From NCBI GenBank assembly GCA_036278735.1, contig DASUKM010000044.1, positions 1 to 64,000 of the forward strand: 64,000 nt of DNA. Reading direction: 5' to 3'. The translations under genes were made by a program, and so were the position numbers. Shown here in pieces: positions 8,112-18,616 of the stretch. This stretch comes from DASUKM01 sp036278735. GTDB lineage: Bacteria > Acidobacteriota > Vicinamibacteria > Vicinamibacterales > 2-12-FULL-66-21. Each line of letters begins with the position of its first letter. The stretch's first letter is position 1. The notes under the pieces were generated by a model. It had not been told where the DNA came from. It worked only from the letters and a program-made list of their open reading frames with translations, and ran no database searches.

Positions 8112-8846
8112 CTATCCGTCTGTTCCGTGTCCGTCCGTGTATTCCGTGGCCGCGTCGTCCGTGGCGGGTCCTTTGTGGCGCGCGTAGAGATACGACCCGA
8201 GAAAAATCAGCAGAATCAGGCCGAACGAGACCCACTGGTTCACGCGGAACTCCACGACCCCTTCGAGGTGCAGGAACTCGATCAGCAGCTTCGCCCCGAC
8301 CCACGCGATGATGATGAACGCGCCGTCCACGAGCGGCGGGTAGCGGCGCACGATCACCAGCAACTGCGCGATCACCATCCGCATCATCGCGATCCCGAGC
8401 AGGCCGCCGGTGATGACGACCCAGATCTTGGGCGACATCGCCACGGCGACCAGGATCGAATCCACGGCGAAGACGATGTCGGTCAACTCGACCTTGACGA
8501 CCGTGGCCCAGAGCGGCGACAGGCCGAGCCACGGCCGGGCCGGCTTGATCGCGCGGCGTGTCTCGACGTCTCCGCTCGCGAAGAAGTGCCGGTACGTGAG
8601 GTACAGCAGGTACGCCGCACCGACGAGCTTGATGACGTTGACGCGCAGCAGGTGGATTGCCAGCAGCGTGGCGACGATCCGGAATGCGAAGGCCCCCCCG
8701 ATGCCGTAGCGCAGGGCCTTGCGCTGGTCGGCGCGCGGCAGCCCCAGCACGAGCATCGCGAGGACGAGCGCGTTGTCGGCGCTCAGCAGGCCTTCGAGGA
8801 GGACGAGCAGGCCGATGGTGAGGAAATCGGCGAAATGGACACTCAT
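8112..8846 (-). CDS. TerC-family integral membrane protein
   Basis: 244 aa with seven or so helices. LEGLLSADNALVLAMLVLGLP near the N-terminus and VELTDIVFAVDSILVAVAM in the middle carry the paired acidic motifs of TerC/Alx proteins, which handle manganese or other metal ions and are linked to tellurite resistance. It converges with the preceding gene and diverges from hspR. The C-terminal tail (DDAATEYTDGHGTDG) is encoded by a degenerate run of CCGTGT-like repeats related in flavour to the 9-bp minisatellite. Confidence 0.92.
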   Translation of the reverse strand: MSVHFADFLTIGLLVLLEGLLSADNALVLAMLVLGLPRADQRKALRYGIGGAFAFRIVATLLAIHLLRVNVIKLVGAAYLLYLTYRHFFASGDVETRRAIKPARPWLGLSPLWATVVKVELTDIVFAVDSILVAVAMSPKIWVVITGGLLGIAMMRMVIAQLLVIVRRYPPLVDGAFIIIAWVGAKLLIEFLHLEGVVEFRVNQWVSFGLILLIFLGSYLYARHKGPATDDAATEYTDGHGTDG

Positions 8847-8860
8847 GCGGCGGGGGCAGG

Positions 8861-8890
8861 CTTGACACAGCCCGTATCAAGTCCTATCTT
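8861..8890 (+). promoter_or_regulatory. hspR promoter with HAIR operator
   Basis: TTGACA (8862-8867), a 17-bp spacer and TATCTT (8885-8890) form a vegetative promoter. Overlapping the -35 and spacer is CTTGA-N11-TCAAG (8861-8865 and 8877-8881), exactly the outer arms and spacing of the HAIR operator (CTTGAGT-N7-ACTCAAG) bound by HspR. It lies 18 bases before the hspR ATG, so HspR should repress its own operon when DnaK-type chaperone is free. Confidence 0.85.
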
Positions 8891-8907
8891 TAGATCGGCG
8901 CAAGTTC

Positions 8908-9237
8908 ATGAGTGATCTTTACTTTATCAGCATGGCCGCGCGGCTGCTCGACATGCACCCGCAGACGTTGAGGAAATACGAGCGGCTGGGGCTCGTGCGC
9001 CCGACGCGCCGCCTGGGCAGCGTGCGCGTGTACACGCCCGACGAGCTCGACCGCCTCAAGCTCATCAAACATCTCGTCGACGACGCCGGCGTGAACCTCG
9101 CGGGGGTGCAGCGGCTGCTCTCGATTGCCGAGGCGGTGCAGCGCATGCGCCCGCTGATGAGCGACGGCGGTTCGCGTGAGGCGCGGCGCCGGCTGGTGCA
9201 GGAGCTGGAGCGCATCGAGGAGATGGTCGGTCTCTGA
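8908..9237 (+). CDS. hspR: MerR-family heat-shock repressor HspR
   Basis: 109 aa. The MerR-type winged helix is seen as YFISMAARLLDMHPQTLRKYERLGLVRPTR followed by RVYTPDELDRL, and the C-terminal helix IEEMVGL is the short dimerisation region. Its neighbours dnaJ and clpB and the HAIR operator just upstream settle HspR rather than another MerR protein. The stop overlaps the next start as TGATG. In Streptomyces and Helicobacter HspR represses chaperone operons; the same circuit is expected here. Confidence 0.95.
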   Translation: MSDLYFISMAARLLDMHPQTLRKYERLGLVRPTRRLGSVRVYTPDELDRLKLIKHLVDDAGVNLAGVQRLLSIAEAVQRMRPLMSDGGSREARRRLVQELERIEEMVGL

Positions 9238-10241
9238 TGGACTTCAAGGATTATTACGCGACGCTCGGCGTCGCGAAGGCGGCGTCCGCGAAGGACATCA
9301 AGCAGGCCTTCCGCAAGCTCGCCCGCAAGCATCACCCGGACGTGAATCCGGGCGACAAGGCGGCCGAGGCGAAGTTCAAGGAGATCAACGAAGCCTACGA
9401 GGTGCTCGGGGATCCCGAGAAGCGTAAGAAGTACGACGAGCTGGGAGCGAACTGGCGCCTCTACGAACAGGCCCAGCAGCAGGGACAGCCGTGGCCTGGC
9501 GCCGGCGGCGGTGCCCCCTTTGGCGGCGGCTTTGGCGAAGGGGGCGCCTGGACGATCAACATGGGCGGGCCCGGCGGCGCCCGCACCATGAGCGAAGAAG
9601 AGATGCGCGACATGTTCGGAACGGAGGATCCGTTCTCGGACTTCTTTCGCACGTTCTTCGGCGGCGGCGATCCGCGGGGCGCCCGCCACACGCGCGCGCC
9701 GCGCGCCCAGAAGGGGCGCGACATCGAGCACGAGGTCGAGCTGACGCTGGAGGAGGCGTATCACGGCGCCACGCGGCGGATTTCGATCACGCTGGGAGGG
9801 CACGCGCGCACCGTCGACGTGCGGATCCCCCCCGGCGTGAAGGACGGCTCGCGCGTCCGGGTCGCCGGCGAGGGAGAGTCGGGGGGCAACGGCGGCGCAT
9901 CGGGCGATCTGTATCTGCGCGTCCGCATCCGGCCGCACCCGGTCTTCGAGCGCAAGGGCAACGACTTGCATGCCAGACTGACGGTGCCGCTGACGACGGC
10001 GGTGCTTGGCGGCGAAGCGCAGGTGCCGACGTTGACCGGATCGGTTCGCTTGAAGGTGCCCGAAACGACCCAGCCCGGCCAGGTGTTCCGGCTCAAGGGG
10101 CATGGTATGCCGACGGCCGGCAAGTCGGACGAACGGGGGGATTTATACGCGACGATCGAGGTCGCGCTCCCCCGCTCGTTGACGAAGGATCAACGGCAGC
10201 ACTACGAGGCGCTCCGAAAGGACGACATCAGAAGTCAGTAG
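9237..10241 (+). CDS. DnaJ/CbpA-type J-domain co-chaperone
   Basis: 334 aa. The J domain spans residues 1-70 with HPD at 33-35, followed by a Gly/Phe-rich linker (about 85-155) that includes MRDMFGTEDPFSDFF, and the two beta-sandwich substrate-binding domains (GRDIEHEVELTLEEAYHGA onward, with RPHPVFERKGNDLH). There is no cysteine-rich zinc finger, so it is the CbpA-like class. It stimulates DnaK ATPase and hands over unfolded clients. It is coupled to hspR by a TGATG overlap. Confidence 0.95.
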   Translation: MDFKDYYATLGVAKAASAKDIKQAFRKLARKHHPDVNPGDKAAEAKFKEINEAYEVLGDPEKRKKYDELGANWRLYEQAQQQGQPWPGAGGGAPFGGGFGEGGAWTINMGGPGGARTMSEEEMRDMFGTEDPFSDFFRTFFGGGDPRGARHTRAPRAQKGRDIEHEVELTLEEAYHGATRRISITLGGHARTVDVRIPPGVKDGSRVRVAGEGESGGNGGASGDLYLRVRIRPHPVFERKGNDLHARLTVPLTTAVLGGEAQVPTLTGSVRLKVPETTQPGQVFRLKGHGMPTAGKSDERGDLYATIEVALPRSLTKDQRQHYEALRKDDIRSQ

Positions 10242-10243
10242 AC

Positions 10244-10281
10244 GGAAGGCGGAGGGCGGAAGGCGGAGGGCGGAAGGCGGA
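10244..10281. repeat. Heptamer tandem array, GGAAGGC/GGAGGGC
   Basis: Five alternating 7-bp units of GGAAGGC and GGAGGGC plus a partial one fill the 48-bp gap between dnaJ and clpB. Its purine-rich end lies where the clpB Shine-Dalgarno would be. The same heptamer recurs at 59148-59280. Confidence 0.85.
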
Positions 10282-10289
10282 ATCGGATC

Positions 10290-12911
<2,622 letters not shown>

Positions 12912-12913
12912 GT

Positions 12914-12985
12914 GTAGGGCGGGTCTTCCGCCTGCGCTGACGCTTCGGCGGACCGCCGGAGCCTTGGCGAAGGCGGCCGCCCGCC
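12914..12985. repeat. Hairpin-rich interspersed element between clpB and ftsH
   Basis: GGGCGGGTCTTCCGCCT is followed by two nested hairpins built from CGCTTCGGCG, GGACCGCCGGAGC and CTTGGCGAAGGCGG. It is non-coding on both strands. Similar GCCTTGGCGAAGGC-type elements are scattered in many environmental bacterial genomes, so it may be a mobile REP-like unit or a terminator for the heat-shock operon. Confidence 0.5.
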
Positions 12986-12994
12986 ACGTGCAAC

Positions 12995-14911
12995 ATGCCA
13001 GACACAACGAAAGCTCCGAATCGGAACCGCCGCAACAGCGAGCGCCGGGTCAACCCGCGCGGCGGGCCGAGTTCCGCCGTGTGGTACGTCCTCGGGTTCC
13101 TGCTGCTCCTGGCGCTCGCGCAGGCCTTCTTTTTCTCCATCCAGAGCGGCGACACGCTGCCCTACAGCCAGTTCAAGAACCTGGTCCGCCAGAACAAGGT
13201 TCAGGAGATCACGATTGGCGACGACCACATCCGCGGCCTGCTGAAGCCGGTCGGCAGCGCGAAGGCGCAGCCGTTCAACGTGGTCAAGGTGGACGATCCG
13301 AAGCTGACCGAGGATCTCGACCAGCACGGCGTTAAGTACACGGGGGAAGTGAGCAGCCGCTGGCTCGGCGAGGTGATGGGCTGGGTGATCCCGCTCATCT
13401 TCATCGTCGCGCTCTGGACCTTTTTCTTCAGGCGGATGGGAGGGGCCGAAGGGGGGGTGATGTCGTTCGCCCGCAGCAAGGCCAAGATCTACGCGGAAGA
13501 CGACGTCAAGGTGAGCTTCAACGACGTCGCGGGGGTGGACGAAGCGGAAGACGAACTGAAGGAAATCGTCGAGTTCCTGAAGACGCCCAAGAAGTACACG
13601 AGCATCGGCGGGCGGATCCCGAAAGGGGTCCTGCTCGTGGGGCCGCCCGGGACGGGCAAGACGCTGCTGGCGCGCGCGGTCGCCGGCGAAGCCAAGGTGC
13701 CGTTCTTCAGCCTGAGCGGCTCGGAATTCGTCGAGATGTTCGTCGGCGTCGGCGCGGCGCGGGTGCGGGACCTGTTCTCGCAGGCGGAAGCGAAGGCCCC
13801 CTGCATCGTGTTCATCGACGAACTCGACGCCCTCGGCAAGGTGCGCGTCCAGAGTCCGATGGGCAGCCACGAAGAGCGCGAACAGACGCTCAACCAGCTC
13901 CTCGCCGAGATGGACGGCTTCGACGGCCGGAAGGGCATCATCATCATGGGGGCCACCAACCGGCCCGAAGTGCTCGATCCGGCCCTGCTCCGCCCCGGCC
14001 GCTTCGATCGCCAGGTGCTCGTGGACAAGCCTGACGTGAAGGGGCGCGAGGACATCCTTCGCATCCACATCAAGAACGTCCGGATCGGCGACGACGTGGA
14101 CCTGAAGGTGATTGCGGCCCGGACGGCGGGATTCGCGGGGGCGGACCTCGCCAATCTCGTCAACGAGGCGGCGCTGCTCGCCGCGCGCAAGGACAAGAAG
14201 GCCGTCGGCCGCAAGGATTTCGACGACGCGATCGATCGCATCATCGCGGGCCTCGAGAAGAAGCGCGTGATGAGCGACAAGGAGCGCCGCATCGTCGCCT
14301 ATCACGAGTCGGGGCACGCCATCGTCGCGAGCGTGCTGCCCGGGCTCGACCCGGTCCACAAGATCTCGATCGTGGCGCGCGGGTTCGGCGCCCTGGGCTA
14401 CACGATGCAGCTCCCGCTCGAAGACCGGTACCTGATGACGAGCACCGATCTGCTGGGGCAGCTTGCGGTCCTGCTCGGCGGACGCAGCGCCGAGGAGATC
14501 GCGTTCGGCGAGGTCTCCACCGGCGCCCAGAACGATCTGCAGCGCGCCACCGACATCGCGCGATCGATGGTGACCGAGTTCGGCATGAGCGACGCGCTCG
14601 GCGCGGTCAGCTACAACGGCCACAAGCGCACGTTCCTCGAGATGCCCTTCATGCAGGAACGGGGCAACTACGCCGAAGACACGGCGCAGAAAATCGACTC
14701 CGAGGTGAAGCGGATTCTCTCCGAGGCGCACGACGAGGCCCGGCGCGTGCTCCGCGAGCACAAGGAGGTGCTCGACGAGCTGTCGCGGCGTCTCCTCGAC
14801 AAAGAAGTGATCGAAGGCGACGAGCTGCGCGAGCTGCTCGGTCCCATCCCGCCCAAGGCGCCCGACACGGTCCCCGCACCTGTCGACGACGCGGCCGCTC
14901 CCGGGAGCTGA
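12995..14911 (+). CDS. ftsH: ATP-dependent zinc metalloprotease FtsH
   Basis: 638 aa. It has helix 1 at about 28-48 and helix 2 at about 127-145 with the small extracytoplasmic domain between. The AAA module has Walker A GPPGTGKT at 216-223, Walker B IVFIDELDA at 271-279 and the second region of homology TNRPEVLDPALLRPGRFDR. The zinc protease motif HESGH is at 437-441 (Ser where most have Ala), with the third ligand in the later helix. It degrades membrane and regulatory proteins. It lies 84 bp after clpB across a hairpin element, so it may or may not share the transcript. Confidence 0.97.
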   Translation: MPDTTKAPNRNRRNSERRVNPRGGPSSAVWYVLGFLLLLALAQAFFFSIQSGDTLPYSQFKNLVRQNKVQEITIGDDHIRGLLKPVGSAKAQPFNVVKVDDPKLTEDLDQHGVKYTGEVSSRWLGEVMGWVIPLIFIVALWTFFFRRMGGAEGGVMSFARSKAKIYAEDDVKVSFNDVAGVDEAEDELKEIVEFLKTPKKYTSIGGRIPKGVLLVGPPGTGKTLLARAVAGEAKVPFFSLSGSEFVEMFVGVGAARVRDLFSQAEAKAPCIVFIDELDALGKVRVQSPMGSHEEREQTLNQLLAEMDGFDGRKGIIIMGATNRPEVLDPALLRPGRFDRQVLVDKPDVKGREDILRIHIKNVRIGDDVDLKVIAARTAGFAGADLANLVNEAALLAARKDKKAVGRKDFDDAIDRIIAGLEKKRVMSDKERRIVAYHESGHAIVASVLPGLDPVHKISIVARGFGALGYTMQLPLEDRYLMTSTDLLGQLAVLLGGRSAEEIAFGEVSTGAQNDLQRATDIARSMVTEFGMSDALGAVSYNGHKRTFLEMPFMQERGNYAEDTAQKIDSEVKRILSEAHDEARRVLREHKEVLDELSRRLLDKEVIEGDELRELLGPIPPKAPDTVPAPVDDAAAPGS

Positions 14912-14974
14912 GGCGCCACGGTCGCGGGCGATTCATCGAGCTCCGCGATCGGAAACGCGACGAGCTGACGTAGG

Positions 14975-17900
14975 ATGGGACGCGTGGCGTCCTTTCCCCG
15001 CTCGAAGCGCGAAGTGCCGATCGTGCTCGCGGCGGCTGCCCTGCAGTCGTTCACGACCGTGTCGCGCGCCGCGGCGCTCGCGCTGCCCGATCTCGGGTTC
15101 GCCGCCTTCTTCATCGCGGGGATCACGCAGGCGGAGCTCGGCGCGTCGGCGGCGTGGTTCGTGCTGGCCGCCACGCTCGCGGGCTTCGGCTTCCGGCGGC
15201 TCGACATCGAGAGCTGGACGCTGTTCATTCCCGGCGGCCTGCCCGGTCGTGCGCAAGCGGCGTTCGGGCCCGGAACCTCCACGGCGGCGTCGGCCACCGT
15301 GCTGGTCGAGCGGCTGCTGCTGAGCGCTCTGGCCTGCTCGGTCGTCGGCCACTACATCACCTCGTTCGCGTTTGCGGAAGCGGCCCAGGCGGAGCTGCGG
15401 CGCCACGCCGTCGTGGCCGACCTGTCGTCGGTCGCGGCCGTCGCGCTCCTCGGGTGGCTGTGGCTGCGCGCGCGCCGCGGACGGCTGCTGAGCGTCAATC
15501 AGCGCGCCCGGCACGAGTGGTTTGGCGTCGGCGCACTGCTGCTCTTCGTCGTCTGGGGCGTGGCGACCGCGCTCGCCCGCGGGACGTCCCTCTCGCTGCT
15601 GGTGCCGGTCTGGCACGCGCCGGCGATGACGGACTGGCATCACGGGACGACGGCAGCGGCCGGCATGCTGGCCGCCCTGCTGGCGGGCTTCGGGATGGCG
15701 GCGCCGGCCATCGGCGTCGGCGACGGCCTGTCGCGCGCGGCGGCCGAACTGCCGCCGCCGCGGAGCCGCGGCCTCCGCCGCACGGTTGTCGCGACGGGCG
15801 TGTATGCCGTCGTCGTGACCGTGACGCTGTCGTTTTTGTATGCCGCGCTGGTGCCAGGGCGGGTGGACGCGCTCTGGCAGGACGCCCCGCTCGCCGGCAT
15901 CGCGCGCGCCCTCGCCGGCCCGGTGTGGCTGCAGGCGATCCTGGCCGGCGTGATTGCCGTCGCGGCCGTCCTGATGCTCGGCCAGACGGCGCGGGCCGGG
16001 CTCTGGGGGGCCGAGGGCACGTTGTCGCGGCTCGCGGAACGCGGCGGCCTGACCGACGCGTTCCGGCAGATTCATCCCGGGCTGGGCACGCAGGCGCGGG
16101 CCATCGATTCGGCGGGGCTCGCGACCGCCGTCATCATTCTGGCCAGCGGCGCCAGCGTCGGCTGGCTCGCCCGTGCGTATGGGGCCGCGGTGCTCTGGAC
16201 GCTCGCGTTCCAGTCCGTCGTGCTGATTCGGCTGCGCCGGCATCCCATGGGCGCCACGGCGCGGCTGCCGTTCACGTCGCGCGAGGCCCGCCGCCGGCCC
16301 GGGAGCGCGGCGCTGCTGGGCGCGCTGGTGGCCGCGGCGGCCATCGTGCTCATCGCCCGCGCGGATTCGGCGGCGCTCGCCGCCACGGCGGCCATCGTGG
16401 GCCTCGGGATGCTGCTGGCCATCAAGGCCACGCCGGAGGTGCCGGAGCCGGTCGAGGCGGACGCGCTGCGCATCATGCCGGCCCCCGAGCTGTCGATCGA
16501 ACAGCTCGAGCCGAGTCGCGGGTGCCTGCTCGTGGCCGTCCGCAATCCCTATCAGCTCGGTCACCTCGAAGCCGCGCTGCGGACGCCGCGCGGCCGCGAG
16601 ATCGTCGTCATGACGGCGCGGCTGCGCGAGATCGACACCGACGGCGACGCGGCGAGCGAGACGATGGCGACGGCCGCCGAGCGGATCCTCTTCGCCCGGG
16701 TGGTCGTGCTCGCCGAGCGGTATGCGCGCCCCGTCAGGCTCGTGATCGTGCCCGCGCACGACGTGTTCGACGCCGTCATCGACACGGTCCTGCGGCTGCA
16801 GGCCTCGGAGGTGTACGTCGGCGAGTCGACGTCGATTTCCGCCGAGGCGCAGGCGCGGCTGCTCGGCGATGCGTGGGAACGCGCGCCCAGGGCCGAACAG
16901 CACGACGTCCGCCTCGTGATTCACCACCGCAGCGGACGGACGGACGTCTACCACGTGGGCGCGCACGCGCCCACCCTGACGTCGAGCGATCTCGACCTCA
17001 TCCATCTCGTCTGGCTCGACGCCGTCAGGACGCTCGGGCCCCACGTGCACCATCACGACATCGTCAGAGCCGCATTGACACAAATGGCCGAACAACTCAA
17101 CGGTCCCGACCGCGACGAAGCGCTGCAGGTGATCCGCCGGACGACGAAGCCGGCGGACGAACTGGCGGCGGTGCTCCACACGCGTGATTACACCCGGCTG
17201 CGGGACATGGTCCGGAACCGGCCGGCCAGCGATCTGGCGGAGCTGCTGGGCGACCTGAGCCCCGAGGACCAGGCGATCGCGTTCCGCCTCCTGCCCCGGA
17301 AAGACGCGGCCGCCACGTTCGAATACCTCGAGCAGGACGCGCGCGAAGGGCTGCTGAAGACGCTCTCGAAGGAAGACGTCGCGTCGCTCGTCAACGACAT
17401 GGCGCCCGACGACCGCACCATGTTCCTCGAGGAGCTGCCCGCGACGGTCACGCGCGAGCTGCTGGCGCTGCTGACGCCGCAGGAGCGCGCGGTCGCCGTC
17501 ACCCTGCTCGGCTACCCGGAGGACTCGGTCGGGCGGCTGATGACGCCGGACTACATCGCCGTCCGCGAGGACTGGACGGTGCAGCAGGTGCTCGAATACG
17601 TCCGCGCGCACGGGCAGGACAGCGAAACGCTGAACGTCATCTACGTCGTCGACGATCAGGGGCGCCTGATCGACGACGTGCGGATTCGCGAGTTCCTGCT
17701 GACCGACCCGGCGCGGCGCGTGTCGGAGCTGATGGATCGTCACTTCGTGGTGCTCACCGCGACCGACGATCAGCAGACCGCCGTGGCGGAGTTCCGGCAG
17801 TACGACCGCTCGGCGCTGCCCGTAACGGACACGGCGGGCGTCCTGATCGGCATCGTCACGGTCGACGACGTGCTGGACGTGGCGGAGACGGAGGCCACGA

Positions 17901-18514
17901 AGGACATCCAGCGGATCGGCGGTTCGGAGGCCCTCGACGAGCCGTACATGGAGATCGCGTTTCCCCGGATGGTGCGGAAGCGCGCCGGCTGGTTGACGGC
18001 GCTGTTCCTCGGCGAAATGCTCACGGCGACCGCGATGGGCTTCTTCGAGAACGAGATCAACAAGGCCGTGGTGCTGACGCTGTTCCTGCCGCTGATCATC
18101 TCGAGCGGCGGCAACTCGGGCTCACAGGCCTCGACGCTCGTCATCCGCGCGCTGGCGCTGAGCGAGCTGACGCTGCGGGACTGGTGGCGCGTCATGCGCC
18201 GCGAGATTGCTGCGGGGCTGTCGCTCGGCGCGGTGCTCGCGGTGATTGGATTTCTGCGCATCACCATCTGGCACGCGGTCTTCCATATGTACGGGTTCTA
18301 CTGGGTGCTCGTGGCGCTGACGGTCTCGCTGTCGCTCGTCGGCGTGGTGCTCTGGGGCACGCTGGTCGGGTCGCTGCTGCCGTTCCTGCTCCGCAGATTA
18401 GGCTTCGATCCCGCCACGTCGTCAGCGCCATTCGTCGCGACGCTCGTGGACGTCACGGGCCTGATGATCTATTTCTCGGTCGCGTTCGTCGTCCTGCGCG
18501 GGACGCTGCTCTGA
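14975..18514 (+). CDS. Fusion: APC-like permease, USP-like domain and complete MgtE magnesium channel
   Basis: 1179 aa in a single frame. Residues 1-485 form a block of about twelve helices with the look of an APC/amino-acid permease (QSFTTVSRAAALALPDLGF, later VGWLARAYGAAVLWTLAFQS). Residues 500-650 are soluble and resemble a universal-stress-type fold (LLVAVRNPYQ, VVVLAERYARPVRLVIVPAHD). From about 725 there is a complete MgtE: superhelical N domain, two CBS domains (RLMTPDYIAVREDWT to about 970), and a five-helix channel with SSGGNSGSQASTLVIRALA and TLVDVTGLMIYF. MgtE takes up magnesium, gated by its cytoplasmic part. Why a permease is attached is unknown. Confidence 0.85.
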   Translation: MGRVASFPRSKREVPIVLAAAALQSFTTVSRAAALALPDLGFAAFFIAGITQAELGASAAWFVLAATLAGFGFRRLDIESWTLFIPGGLPGRAQAAFGPGTSTAASATVLVERLLLSALACSVVGHYITSFAFAEAAQAELRRHAVVADLSSVAAVALLGWLWLRARRGRLLSVNQRARHEWFGVGALLLFVVWGVATALARGTSLSLLVPVWHAPAMTDWHHGTTAAAGMLAALLAGFGMAAPAIGVGDGLSRAAAELPPPRSRGLRRTVVATGVYAVVVTVTLSFLYAALVPGRVDALWQDAPLAGIARALAGPVWLQAILAGVIAVAAVLMLGQTARAGLWGAEGTLSRLAERGGLTDAFRQIHPGLGTQARAIDSAGLATAVIILASGASVGWLARAYGAAVLWTLAFQSVVLIRLRRHPMGATARLPFTSREARRRPGSAALLGALVAAAAIVLIARADSAALAATAAIVGLGMLLAIKATPEVPEPVEADALRIMPAPELSIEQLEPSRGCLLVAVRNPYQLGHLEAALRTPRGREIVVMTARLREIDTDGDAASETMATAAERILFARVVVLAERYARPVRLVIVPAHDVFDAVIDTVLRLQASEVYVGESTSISAEAQARLLGDAWERAPRAEQHDVRLVIHHRSGRTDVYHVGAHAPTLTSSDLDLIHLVWLDAVRTLGPHVHHHDIVRAALTQMAEQLNGPDRDEALQVIRRTTKPADELAAVLHTRDYTRLRDMVRNRPASDLAELLGDLSPEDQAIAFRLLPRKDAAATFEYLEQDAREGLLKTLSKEDVASLVNDMAPDDRTMFLEELPATVTRELLALLTPQERAVAVTLLGYPEDSVGRLMTPDYIAVREDWTVQQVLEYVRAHGQDSETLNVIYVVDDQGRLIDDVRIREFLLTDPARRVSELMDRHFVVLTATDDQQTAVAEFRQYDRSALPVTDTAGVLIGIVTVDDVLDVAETEATKDIQRIGGSEALDEPYMEIAFPRMVRKRAGWLTALFLGEMLTATAMGFFENEINKAVVLTLFLPLIISSGGNSGSQASTLVIRALALSELTLRDWWRVMRREIAAGLSLGAVLAVIGFLRITIWHAVFHMYGFYWVLVALTVSLSLVGVVLWGTLVGSLLPFLLRRLGFDPATSSAPFVATLVDVTGLMIYFSVAFVVLRGTLL

Positions 18515-18573
18515 TTCGACGGCCGCACGCCCGAAGGAAGGCGGCGATTTCCCGTCGCGCGACGAGGTTCTGG

Positions 18574-18579
18574 TAAAAT
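18574..18579 (+). promoter_or_regulatory. Extended -10 of the M14 peptidase gene
   Basis: TGG-TAAAAT resembles an extended -10 element (TGn before the box). It lies about 37 bases before the ATG at 18617, which has AGGAAAGG as its ribosome site. No good -35 is seen. Confidence 0.4.
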
Positions 18580-18616
18580 CCGCCCACTCCATGATCCGCT
18601 CTCAGGAAAGGCTTTC

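Noticed and set aside
14933..17743. 936-codon minus-strand ORF opposite the MgtE fusion, and similar long antisense ORFs (1084-2565, 10143-13007, 18602-21568, 24960-27779)
   Set aside because: They mirror real genes on the other strand, are rich in Arg, His, Asp and Gly with no domain, and reflect third-position GC bias.
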